Assembly (NCBI RefSeq): GCF_002355735.1
Contig: NZ_AP014879.1
Span: 1,116,001-1,180,000, forward strand
Direction of reading: 5' to 3'
Origin: Sulfuricaulis limicola
GTDB lineage: Bacteria; Pseudomonadota; Gammaproteobacteria; Acidiferrobacterales; Sulfurifustaceae
DNA: 64,000 nt
Shown one piece after another: positions 9,265 through 17,899 of this stretch. The notes below the pieces were generated by a model. It had not been told where the DNA came from, did not search any database, and saw only the letters and a program-made list of their open reading frames with translations. A program made the position numbers and the translations under genes. The first letter of the stretch is position 1; each line of letters begins with the position of its first letter.

Positions 9265-9531
9265 ATGAACCATGAGTTTCAAAAAACTGGATTAAACACC
9301 GTGACCAGCTCACAAGGATTCACTGTTGAAGTGAAATTCGCCGGAGGCGTGCATTATCACGATGCCATCGGGGACATACTGATTGATTCTGAATGGCTGG
9401 TAAATCCGCCGCGAATACTTCTGTATCGGCGACGCGCTTACGTATCCGATTCGCGCCTAAATGATGTGTATGCCAATGCGCAGAGGGCATTGGAGTATCT
9501 TGGTCATCGAGTTGAAACGTGGACCGACTGA
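9265..9531 (+). CDS. small protein, possible immunity partner of the Rhs tip
   Basis: An 88-residue soluble protein (start MNHEFQKTGLNTV) beginning eight bases after the Rhs stop on the same strand, the classic place for an immunity gene. No family is recognised. It contains a compact beta-rich region (VEVKFAGGVHYHDAIGDILI), a basic RRRAY patch and a C-terminal helix. Like the Rhs tip it is AT-richer than the flanks. The immunity role is inferred only from position and size. Confidence 0.55.
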   Translation: MNHEFQKTGLNTVTSSQGFTVEVKFAGGVHYHDAIGDILIDSEWLVNPPRILLYRRRAYVSDSRLNDVYANAQRALEYLGHRVETWTD

Positions 9532-9650
9532 AAAACCCGAATCAAGGGGTCAGAGTCCTTGAAAACTATCATCCGCCACTTTAGCGTAGCCAGCATATTC
9601 AACATAGAAAAACTTCATGGCCCGCCTGCCGCGCATCGTGATCCCGCGCG

Positions 9651-10486
9651 GAAAACCGGGTCAGAGAGGAATTTTCGCTAATATTCCGACTTGCTAATAT
9701 TTTCCCGTCTTTGCGTCCCCGAGAGAAACGACCACCATGCCCCGCAAACCCCGCTTCACCCTGTCCGGTGTGCCTCAGCACGTGATCCAACGCGGCAACA
9801 ACCGCGAACCCTGTTTTTTCGCTGAGCAAGATTACCGCCGCTATCTCGAAGACCTGCAAGCCTGCGCCGAGAAATACGATTGTCGTCTCCACGCCTACGT
9901 CCTCATGACCAACCACGTACATTTGTTGGTCACACCGATGCAGGAACAGGGAATTGCCGAGATGATGCAGGCCCTGGGCCGGCGCTACGTGTATTACATC
10001 AACAAGACCTATCGACGCACCGGTACCTTGTGGGAAGGACGTTACAAGGCCAGCCTGATCGACTCGGAAGCCTATTTGCTGACCTGCATGCGTTATATCG
10101 AACTCAACCCGTTGCGGGCCGAGATGGTGAACCACGCCGGGGAATACAAATGGTCCAGCTACGGTGCCAATGCCCAAGGGCGAGCCGATGCACGGCTGTC
10201 ACCGCATCCGCTGTATACCGCGCTCGGAGCCACCGCGGCCGATCGCCAGCATGCCTACCGGGAATTGTTTCGGCATCACATGGACAATGCCTTGTTGCAC
10301 GAAATTCGAGAGGCCCTCAACCATGAGCTGGTCCTCGGACGTTCTTACTTCAAGGACAAGATCGAGACCATGACACAGCGGCAGACCCGGCTCGGACTAC
10401 CCGGCCGACCACGCGCAGAGGAGGAAGCCGGGGTGTATTACATTGATTAAGTATATTAGCGAAAATTCCTCTCTGACCCGGTTTTC
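9651..10486 (+). mobile_element. REP-associated transposase element with 34-bp perfect inverted repeats
   Basis: The left end (9651-9684, starting GAAAACCGGGTCAGAGAGGA) is the exact reverse complement of the right end (10453-10486). The sequences diverge immediately outside. Inside is one Y1 transposase gene. The left arm is followed by a direct repeat of GCTAATATT (9677-9685 and 9692-9700). Its right end lies exactly where the cyclophilin N-terminal fragment breaks off. A related GGGTCAGAGT motif occurs at about 9546. Confidence 0.8.
9737..10450 (+). CDS. REP-associated tyrosine transposase (RAYT, IS200-like Y1 family)
   Basis: A 237-residue protein (MPRKPRFTLSGVPQHVIQRG) with the family signature of RAYTs: HVIQRGNNREPCF, the metal-binding HUH motif in YVLMTNHVHLLVTP (about residues 54-67), LWEGRYKASLID and YIELNPLRA. 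These single-strand-specific enzymes nick and mobilise small palindromic REP sequences. The gene lies inside a short element with long inverted repeats (9651-10486), more compact than the usual chromosomal RAYT setting. The many palindromes in the window make a functional link tempting but unproven. Confidence 0.93.
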   Translation: MPRKPRFTLSGVPQHVIQRGNNREPCFFAEQDYRRYLEDLQACAEKYDCRLHAYVLMTNHVHLLVTPMQEQGIAEMMQALGRRYVYYINKTYRRTGTLWEGRYKASLIDSEAYLLTCMRYIELNPLRAEMVNHAGEYKWSSYGANAQGRADARLSPHPLYTALGATAADRQHAYRELFRHHMDNALLHEIREALNHELVLGRSYFKDKIETMTQRQTRLGLPGRPRAEEEAGVYYID

Positions 10487-10801
10487 TGTCACACCCCCCT
10501 GTATGACAGCTAATCCGTCCTTTTCGAGCGTCGCATGGCGATGAATAACACTGTTGTCGTAGTCATTACGATTGACGTAGCCGAGAAAGTTGCCAACGGT
10601 CAACGGGGTATCGGTATCGTAAAGTTCCACATTGAACCCGCCGACGTTGGTTTCAATGCGCACGATCGTATTTGCCGCAAGAAGAGGCGGGGAGAGGACT
10701 GACGCCAGGACGGCGCAGGCCATGGCGCGCAGATACATCCGGCCGTGGAAATACCGGCGACAGAAAGAAGCTATGCAGGGAACAGCGCGCGAGACTTTCA
10801 T
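10487..10801 (-). pseudogene. N-terminal part of the split secreted cyclophilin
   Basis: It starts at ATG 10801 behind a strong ribosome site (GGGAGGAGGG). A positively charged leader and hydrophobic signal segment (MACAVLASVLSPPLLAA) are followed by cyclophilin strand 1 (NTIVRIETNVGGFNVELYD) and the TPLTVGNFLGYV, HRHATL and VIQGG blocks. The match stops after VIQGGV, exactly at the inverted-repeat end of the RAYT element. The continuation is at 5109-6025. Compared with PpiB about 25-30 residues of the middle are missing, so the insertion was accompanied by a small deletion. Confidence 0.87.
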
Positions 10802-10984
10802 GACCCTCCTCCCACTCCCTTGCGTCAAGGAGCTTTGTAGTGTCCGGGTATTCTGACACAGCGCGATTAAAGGGTTCAATCAGGTATCGCCGCACATTTC
10901 ACTCGAGCCGGGGAAACAGCTGTTTTGTAACCTCTTTATGTCCATAAATGGAACCCTAAATGGAACCCTCTGTTGCCACGGTAG

Positions 10985-12169
<1,185 letters not shown>

Positions 12170-12176
12170 AAGAATA

Positions 12177-12267
12177 GACAGGATTGACAGGATTTCTCAG
12201 GATTTACAGGATTAAACCCGATCTGAATTAAATCCTGTTAATCTTGAACAATCCTGTTAATCCTGTG
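12177..12267. repeat. GACAGGATT-type inverted repeat (copy a)
   Basis: Iterated ACAGGATT units on the left (12177-12214) face iterated AATCCTGT units on the right (12230-12267), able to form a long imperfect hairpin between tgt and yajC. Three more copies lie at 15632-15711, 36664-36740 and 56284-56365, all intergenic. Confidence 0.9.
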
Positions 12268-12291
12268 AATTTTTATTTTGAGGAATTATCA

Positions 12292-12636
12292 ATGAACTTC
12301 TTAATTTCCGACGCCTTGGCCGAGGCCCCGGCTGCTGCCGCAGGCGCCCCACCGCAGGGCAGCCCCTTCATGACGCTGATCATGCTCGGCGTGCTGTTCG
12401 CCGCGTTTTACTTCATTCTCATCCGCCCGCAGGCCAAGCGCGCCAAGGAACACAAGGCCATGATCGCAGCGCTGGCCAAGGGAGACGAGATCGTCACCGC
12501 CGGCGGCGTGCTGGGCAAGGTCACGGAACTCGGTGAAGGCTACGTCACGGTGGACATCGCCAAGGGCGTCGAGATCAAGGTACAGCGCCAGGCGGTGCAG
12601 ACCGTTCTCCCCAAGGGCACGATCAAATCGGCCTGA
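12292..12636 (+). CDS. yajC: Sec translocase accessory protein YajC
   Basis: A 114-residue membrane protein: a short Ala/Pro-rich N-terminus, one transmembrane helix (MTLIMLGVLFAAFYFILI), the basic RPQAKRAKEH stop-transfer motif and a cytoplasmic KOW-like domain (GDEIVTAGGVLGKV). YajC associates with SecDF in the inner membrane. ATG 12292 has a GAGGA ribosome site just after a palindromic repeat; an earlier in-frame ATG at 12244 lies within the repeat and is unlikely. Confidence 0.96.
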   Translation: MNFLISDALAEAPAAAAGAPPQGSPFMTLIMLGVLFAAFYFILIRPQAKRAKEHKAMIAALAKGDEIVTAGGVLGKVTELGEGYVTVDIAKGVEIKVQRQAVQTVLPKGTIKSA

Positions 12637-12651
12637 CACATAAGAATTTGA

Positions 12652-12733
12652 GCCACAGAGAACACAGAGTTAAAAAATAAAAGCAGGCAATTGTATATTT
12701 GCTTTTCTCTGTGATCTCTGTGTTCTCTGTGGC
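12652..12733. repeat. CACAGAGAACACAGAG long palindrome between yajC and secD
   Basis: An 18-bp arm GCCACAGAGAACACAGAG (12652-12669) is perfectly complementary to 12716-12733, with an inner AAAAGCA/TGCTTTT match. The loop is AT-rich. It could act as an attenuating or processing hairpin between two operon genes. Only one copy is in the window. Confidence 0.88.
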
Positions 12734-12746
12734 AAAAAAATATTAA

Positions 12747-14672
12747 ATGAACAGATATCCGCTCTGGAAATACCTGCTGGTCCTCGTCGTCGTGGTGGTC
12801 GGCTTCGTTTACGCCTTGCCGAACATCTATGGCGAATATCCGGCGGTCCAGATTTCCCCGACGCGCACTACCAAGGTGGACCAGCCGCTGCTGACGCTCG
12901 TCGAGGGACAGCTGAAGCAGGCAAATATCGCCTATACCGGCGCGGCACTGGATGAACAGGGAGCGCGGATTCGTTTCACCGATACCGAGACCCAGCTTCA
13001 CGCGCGCGACCTGATCCAGAAGGCGCTGGGCGACAACTACGTGGTGGCGCTCAACCTGCTGCCGGCGACACCGGCCTGGCTGGCGGCGATCAACGCCAAG
13101 CCGATGTATCTCGGTCTCGACCTGCGCGGCGGCGTGCATTTCCTGATGCAGGTGGACACGGCGGCGGTGCTCAAGAAGGCCGAGGAGAACTACACCGACG
13201 ACATGCGCCGCGTCCTGCGCGAGAAAAAGGTGCAGTACTTGACGGTCAGCCGGCTGGAGCGCGGCGGCATCGAAATCCGTTTCCGCGACCAAGCCGAGCG
13301 CGAAAAGGGTCTGGAGGTCGTGCGCAAGGAACTGCCCGATCTCGAATTCGCCGAAATCGAGCGCAGCGGCGATTTCATCATCGGCGCCAAAATGAAACCC
13401 GCGGCGGTCATGGACAAGGGCCGTTTCGCGCTGGAACAGAACATCACCTCGCTGCAGAACCGCGTGAACGAGCTGGGCGTGGCCGAGCCGATCATCCAGC
13501 AGCAGGGGCAGGATCGCATCGTGGTGCAGTTGCCCGGCGTGCAGGATACGGCCAAGGCCAAGGAAATCCTCGGACGCACGGCGACCCTCGAAATCATGAT
13601 GGTGGACGAGGAGCACGACGTCGCGGGCGCGCTGTCGGGCGCGGTGCCGGCCGGCTCGAAACTCTACAAAATGCGCGACGGACGTCCGATCCTGCTCAAG
13701 AACCGGCTGATTTATTCGGGCGACAACATCATTGATTCCGCCCCCGGCTTCGAGAGCCAGAGCAACACCCCGATCGTTTCCATCACGCTCGACGCCCGCG
13801 GAGCGGCCATCAACCAGCGGATCACCGGGGAAAATGTCGGCAAGCGCATGGCGGTGATCTACATCGAAATCAAATCCGACCCGAAGCTCGACGAGCACGG
13901 GAAACCGGTGCTGGATGCGAACGGGCGTCCGTTGCGCGTGAGCAAACGCGTGGAAGAGGTGATCACCGCGCCGGTGATTCGCTCGCAGCTGGGCAAGCGT
14001 TTCCAGATCGAAGGCCTGGACTCGGTGCAAGAGGCGAACGAACTGTCGCTGCTGCTGCGCGCCGGCGCCTTTGCCGCGCCGGTCGAAATCATCGAGGAGC
14101 GCACCGTGGGTCCGAGCCTCGGTGCCGACAACATCGCCAAGGGTTATCAGTCGATCTGGGTCGGTTTCGCGATGATCGCGGTCTTCATGATCATCTATTA
14201 CGTCGTCTTCGGGTTCATCTCGGTGGCGGCACTGGCCGTCAACGTGGTGTTGCTGGTGGCCCTGCTGTCCATGCTCCAGGCCACGCTGACCCTGCCCGGC
14301 ATGGCCGCGATCGCGCTGACCGTCGGCATGGCGATCGACGCCAACGTGCTCATCAACGAGCGCATTCGTGAGGAATTGCGCAATGGCAACACCCCGCAGG
14401 CCAGTATCTACGCCGGCTATGAACGTGCGTTCGGCACCATTCTCGATTCCAACGTCACCACGCTGATCGCGGGCCTGGTGCTGTTCGGTTTCGGTTCCGG
14501 GGCGGTGCGCGGGTTCGCGGTCGTGCTGTGCCTCGGCATCCTGACCTCGATGTTCAGCGCGGTGATGGTGTCGCGCGCCATGGTCAACCTGTTGTACGGC
14601 AGCCGGCGCAAGCTCGAAAAACTGCCCATCGGCAATACCGCCTGGAAAGAGACCAGTCTGGCTCAGGGATAA
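12747..14672 (+). CDS. secD: protein translocase subunit SecD
   Basis: A 641-residue inner-membrane protein of the RND superfamily. An N-terminal membrane helix is followed by a large periplasmic region containing LGLDLRGGVHFLMQVD and the P1 base domain, and a C-terminal block of five helices with TVGMAIDANVLINERIREE. With SecF it uses the proton-motive force to help pull preproteins out of SecYEG. There is almost no ribosome site; the gene starts 13 bases behind a palindromic hairpin. secF follows after nine bases. Confidence 0.98.
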   Translation: MNRYPLWKYLLVLVVVVVGFVYALPNIYGEYPAVQISPTRTTKVDQPLLTLVEGQLKQANIAYTGAALDEQGARIRFTDTETQLHARDLIQKALGDNYVVALNLLPATPAWLAAINAKPMYLGLDLRGGVHFLMQVDTAAVLKKAEENYTDDMRRVLREKKVQYLTVSRLERGGIEIRFRDQAEREKGLEVVRKELPDLEFAEIERSGDFIIGAKMKPAAVMDKGRFALEQNITSLQNRVNELGVAEPIIQQQGQDRIVVQLPGVQDTAKAKEILGRTATLEIMMVDEEHDVAGALSGAVPAGSKLYKMRDGRPILLKNRLIYSGDNIIDSAPGFESQSNTPIVSITLDARGAAINQRITGENVGKRMAVIYIEIKSDPKLDEHGKPVLDANGRPLRVSKRVEEVITAPVIRSQLGKRFQIEGLDSVQEANELSLLLRAGAFAAPVEIIEERTVGPSLGADNIAKGYQSIWVGFAMIAVFMIIYYVVFGFISVAALAVNVVLLVALLSMLQATLTLPGMAAIALTVGMAIDANVLINERIREELRNGNTPQASIYAGYERAFGTILDSNVTTLIAGLVLFGFGSGAVRGFAVVLCLGILTSMFSAVMVSRAMVNLLYGSRRKLEKLPIGNTAWKETSLAQG

Positions 14673-14681
14673 AGACGCGCC

Positions 14682-15614
14682 ATGGAATTCTTCAAGATCA
14701 GGAAAGACATCCCGTTCATGCGCTACGCGCTGGTGTTCAACGTGATTTCCGTCATTACGTTCCTCCTCGCGGTGTTTTTCCTGATCACGAAAGGCCTGAA
14801 TTTCGGCGTCGATTTCACCGGCGGCACGGTGATGGAAATCAGCTACAGCCAGCCGGCCGACGTCCCGAAAATCCGCGATTCGCTCGCCAAATTGGGCTTC
14901 CAGGACGTGGCGGTGCAGAATTTCGGCACCGCACGCGACGTGCTGGTACGCCTGCCGCTGAAAGAAGGCATCTCCAGCGCCCAGCAGTCCGAGAACGTCA
15001 TGCAAGGCCTGCGGCAGGCCGACCCCACGGTCGAATTGCGCCGCGTGGAATTCGTCGGTCCCCAGGTAGGCAAGGAACTGGTGGAGAACGGCGCGCTGGC
15101 GCTGCTGTTCGTCTCAATCGGTATCGTGTTGTACCTGTGGTTCCGCTTCGAGTGGAAGTTCGGCGTGGCCGCGATCATCGCCAACCTGCATGACATCGTG
15201 ATCATTCTCGGCTGCTTCGCCCTGTTCCAGTGGGATTTCTCGCTGCCGGTGCTGGCGGCGGTGCTGGCCATTCTCGGTTACTCGGTGAACGAATCGGTGG
15301 TGGTGTTCGACCGCGTGCGGGAAAATTTCCGCAAGCTGCGCAAGAGCACCACGGTGCAGATCATCGACAACGCCATCACGCGCACCATGTCGCGCACCAT
15401 CATCACCCACGGCAGCACCCAGATGGCGGTGCTGGCGATGCTGTTCTTCGGCGGCGAAACGCTGCATTATTTCGCCCTCGCGCTCACCATCGGCATCCTG
15501 TTCGGCATCTATTCCTCGGTGCTGGTGGCCAGCCCCATCGTCATGTGGCTCGGCGTGTCGCGCGAGGACCTCATGCCGACCAAGAAAGACACGCTCGAAG
15601 ACGGCCGTCCCTGA
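14682..15614 (+). CDS. secF: protein translocase subunit SecF
   Basis: A 310-residue partner of SecD. It has a first membrane helix, a periplasmic domain beginning FGVDFTGGTVMEISY, then five helices with YSVNESVVVFDRVRENFRK (the D-x-x-R region) and RTMSRTIITHGSTQMAVLAM. Length and motif order are normal. It is the last gene of the queA/tgt/yajC/secDF group, followed by a GACAGGATT-type repeat. Confidence 0.98.
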   Translation: MEFFKIRKDIPFMRYALVFNVISVITFLLAVFFLITKGLNFGVDFTGGTVMEISYSQPADVPKIRDSLAKLGFQDVAVQNFGTARDVLVRLPLKEGISSAQQSENVMQGLRQADPTVELRRVEFVGPQVGKELVENGALALLFVSIGIVLYLWFRFEWKFGVAAIIANLHDIVIILGCFALFQWDFSLPVLAAVLAILGYSVNESVVVFDRVRENFRKLRKSTTVQIIDNAITRTMSRTIITHGSTQMAVLAMLFFGGETLHYFALALTIGILFGIYSSVLVASPIVMWLGVSREDLMPTKKDTLEDGRP

Positions 15615-15631
15615 ACCCCCTAATAAATATT

Positions 15632-15711
15632 TCACAGGATTTACAGGATTCAAACTGCTTTAAATTTAGAAATTAATCCTGTAAATCCTGAAAAATCCTG
15701 TTAATCCTGTC
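15632..15711. repeat. GACAGGATT-type inverted repeat (copy b)
   Basis: The left arm (15632-15650, CACAGGATTTACAGGATT) and right arm (15674-15711, with three AATCCTG units) flank an AT-rich loop. It fills most of the gap after secF and may end that transcript. The remainder, up to 15871, carries no ORF but has possible NtrC-like sequence at 15751-15767. Confidence 0.88.
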
Positions 15712-15871
15712 TATTTCATTTCGTTAAAGAGTTACATCCCTCGCCCGCGGCGCACCAAACGCGGGCATTTCTCCCTCGCATTCACCATCGCTGTGCATCC
15801 ATACGTTCGCGCAGAGCGTTGTCATGCGTTTGTTTCCCGCCGAATCAAGCGGTTAGCGCTTCCAGGCATCA

Positions 15872-15887
15872 TGGCACAGCGGTTGCT
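15872..15887 (+). promoter_or_regulatory. sigma-54 (RpoN) promoter upstream of nasT
   Basis: TGGCACA-GCGG-TTGCT fits the -24/-12 consensus TGGCACG-N4-TTGCW with a single deviation. The expected transcription start is near 15899, 19 bases before nasT. A degenerate NtrC-like dyad (CGCACCAAACGCGGGCA, 15751-15767) is about 140 bases upstream of that start, the usual enhancer distance. Confidence 0.75.
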
Positions 15888-15917
15888 ATATCACGCGTGA
15901 CATACGAGCCGGAAACG

Positions 15918-16502
15918 ATGCGACTTCGAATACTTTTGATGACTGATCAACCCGATAGCACGGTGCTGATCGAGCATGCGCTCAGCGCGGCCCGGCATCA
16001 TGTCGTGACGGTCATTCGCCCGGACGACGACCTGTGTTTCTACGCGCGCCAGGCCCGCCCCGATGCTGTCGTGGCGTCGCTGGCGGCGCCCGACCCGGCG
16101 GTGGTGCAGCAGCTGGAACAATTGTCGCGTGAATGCCCCTTGCCGGTCGTGGTGTTTACCGAACGCAGCGATAACGCGCCGCTGCGCGCCGCCGTCAAGG
16201 CCGGCGTCAGCGCCTACGTGGTGGACGGCCTGGAGGCGGAGCGCGTCGAGCCGGTGTTGCAAACGGCATTGGCGCGGTTTCGCGAATTTCAGGCGCTGCG
16301 CCAGGAGCGTGACGCCGCGGTTATGGAACTGGCCGAGCGCAAGCTCGTCGAGCGCGCCAAGGGTATTTTGATGCGCCGGCGTAACCTGCCGGAGAACGTG
16401 GCCTATACCGCGCTGCGCAAGATGGCGATGGACCGGGGCAAGCGCCTGGCCGAAGTGGCGGAAAGCATCGTGACGGCGGAAGAAGCGCTGGCGCAGGGCT
16501 GA
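15918..16502 (+). CDS. nasT: ANTAR-domain response regulator / transcription antiterminator NasT
   Basis: A 194-residue protein: an N-terminal receiver-like domain (RLRILLMTDQPDST...) and a C-terminal ANTAR RNA-binding domain (about 130-188; ERKLVERAKGILMRRRNLPE, ALRKMAMDRGKRLAEVAESI). NasT binds paired hexaloop hairpins in leader RNAs and prevents termination when nitrate frees it from the sensor NasS. The start was placed at ATG 15918, just downstream of the sigma-54 promoter; a longer frame from 15819 would overlap the promoter. An ANTAR target lies right behind the gene. No nasS is in the window. Confidence 0.93.
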   Translation: MRLRILLMTDQPDSTVLIEHALSAARHHVVTVIRPDDDLCFYARQARPDAVVASLAAPDPAVVQQLEQLSRECPLPVVVFTERSDNAPLRAAVKAGVSAYVVDGLEAERVEPVLQTALARFREFQALRQERDAAVMELAERKLVERAKGILMRRRNLPENVAYTALRKMAMDRGKRLAEVAESIVTAEEALAQG

Positions 16503-16517
16503 AGATCAAGATTTTCG

Positions 16518-16597
16518 GGCGGGCCAATGGCGGTCCGCTGATTGGACAACGGCGTCCATGGGTCCGAGGGAACCTCGGGCCGATGGACGCCTTTTTT
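16518..16597 (+). promoter_or_regulatory. ANTAR-type two-hairpin antitermination leader before nrtA
   Basis: P1 pairs GCGGGCC (16519-16525) with GGTCCGC (16532-16538) around hexaloop AATGGC. P2 pairs TGGAC (16543-16547) with GTCCA (16554-16558) around hexaloop AACGGC. Both loops have A at position 1 and G at position 4, the hallmark of ANTAR targets. The 3' side of P2 overlaps the 5' side of the terminator GGCGTCCAT...ATGGACGCC (16551-16591) followed by six T residues, so P2 and the terminator are mutually exclusive. NasT binding should let transcription enter nrtABC. Confidence 0.88.
16551..16597 (+). terminator. conditional terminator of the nrt leader
   Basis: GGCGTCCAT (16551-16559) pairs with ATGGACGCC (16583-16591), with an inner CCGAG/CTCGG stem, followed by TTTTTT (16592-16597). 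It overlaps hairpin P2 of the ANTAR element, forming the off state of the switch. Confidence 0.88.
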
Positions 16598-16621
16598 ATG
16601 GCTTAAACACAGGAGAACACT

Positions 16622-17884
16622 ATGCAACGCAAGAAGTTGGCAGCAGGCAACAAGGCGGCGCGCGGGTTGTCGCGCCGGGATTTTCTGCGGTTGGGCGCCG
16701 CCGGCGCGGCCGCGGGTCTGGCCGGCTGGCGCACCAGCGCCTGGGCCGCGGGCTCGGACGCGCCCGAGAAAACCGAGGTGAAAATCGGTTTCATCCCGCT
16801 GACCGACTGCGCCAGCGTCGTGATCGCCTCGGAAATGGGTTTCGACAAGAAATACGGCATCAAGATCACGCCTTCGAAGGAAGCCAGCTGGGCCGCGGTG
16901 CGCGACAAGCTGGTGAATGGCGAACTCGATGCCTCGCACGTGCTCTACGGCCTGATCTACGGCGTGCAACTCGGCATCGGCGGCCCGAAGAAGGACATGG
17001 CCGTGCTCATGGGCATCAACCACAACGGCCAGGCCATCAGCCTCTCGAATCAGCTGAAGGACAAGGGCGTCACTGACGGCGCCAGCCTCAAGGCGCTCAT
17101 CGGCAAGGAAAAGCGCGAGTACACCTTTGCCCAGACCTTTCCTACCGGCACGCATGCCATGGAGCTGTACTACTGGCTCGCGACCTACGGCATCAATCCG
17201 ATGGCCGACGTGAAGACCATCGTCGTGCCGCCGCCGCAGATGGTGGCCAACATGCGCGTCGGCAACATGGACGGCTTCTGCGTCGGCGAGCCCTGGGGCG
17301 CGCGCGCCATCTACGACAAGATCGGTTTCACCGCCGTCACTACCCAGGAGTTGTGGAAGGATCACCCGGAAAAAGTGCTCGGCACCAGCCTCGAGTTCGT
17401 GCAGAAATATCCGAACACCACGCGCGCCATGATGGCGGCGGTGCTGGAGGCTTCGAAGTTCATCGACGCTACCGCCAATCGCGCGAAGGTGGCGCAGATC
17501 ATCGCCAGCAAGTCCTACGTCAACGCGCCGGAAGAGGTGATTCTCGGGCGCTTCCTCGGCAACTACGACAACGGCAACGGCAAGACCTGGAAGGACCCCA
17601 ACTACATGAAGTTTTATAACGACGGATACGTCAACTATCCGCACCTGTCGGATGGCATGTGGTTCCTGACGCAACACAAGCGCTGGGGCCTGCTCAAGCA
17701 GGACCCGGACTACCTCGCCGTGGCGAAACAGGTAAACCAGATCGAGCTTTACAAGCAGGTCGCGGCGCAGGTCAAGGTGGCGGTGCCGGCCAGCCCGATG
17801 CGCACCAGCAAACTCATCGACGGCGTGGTGTGGGACGGCAAGGACCCCAAGGCCTATGCCGCGGGTTTCAAGATCAAGGCCTGA
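16622..17884 (+). CDS. nrtA: nitrate ABC transporter substrate-binding protein (Tat-exported)
   Basis: A 420-residue NrtA/CmpA-type binding protein. The N-terminus carries a twin-arginine signal (SRRDFLRLG followed by a hydrophobic Ala/Gly stretch and AWAAG), then the mature fold KIGFIPLTDCASVVIASEMG, with conserved FPTGTHAMELYYWLA and GFCVGEPWGARA. It should capture nitrate (or nitrite) in the periplasm for NrtBC. The ribosome site AGGAG sits just after the attenuator terminator. The family also contains bicarbonate and taurine binders; nitrate is preferred because of nasT and the ANTAR leader. Confidence 0.92.
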   Translation: MQRKKLAAGNKAARGLSRRDFLRLGAAGAAAGLAGWRTSAWAAGSDAPEKTEVKIGFIPLTDCASVVIASEMGFDKKYGIKITPSKEASWAAVRDKLVNGELDASHVLYGLIYGVQLGIGGPKKDMAVLMGINHNGQAISLSNQLKDKGVTDGASLKALIGKEKREYTFAQTFPTGTHAMELYYWLATYGINPMADVKTIVVPPPQMVANMRVGNMDGFCVGEPWGARAIYDKIGFTAVTTQELWKDHPEKVLGTSLEFVQKYPNTTRAMMAAVLEASKFIDATANRAKVAQIIASKSYVNAPEEVILGRFLGNYDNGNGKTWKDPNYMKFYNDGYVNYPHLSDGMWFLTQHKRWGLLKQDPDYLAVAKQVNQIELYKQVAAQVKVAVPASPMRTSKLIDGVVWDGKDPKAYAAGFKIKA

Positions 17885-17899
17885 CGATAGGAGGTCGCC

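Noticed and set aside
12177-12267. Repeated ACAGGATT units considered as a CRISPR array
   Set aside because: Units are 8-9 bp, directly adjacent and arranged as inverted arms; there are no unique spacers and no cas genes.
12540-15005. Very long minus-strand open frame (821 codons) opposite yajC-secD-secF
   Set aside because: Histidine/arginine/glutamine-rich shadow of highly conserved sec genes, caused by high GC; no domain or start signal.
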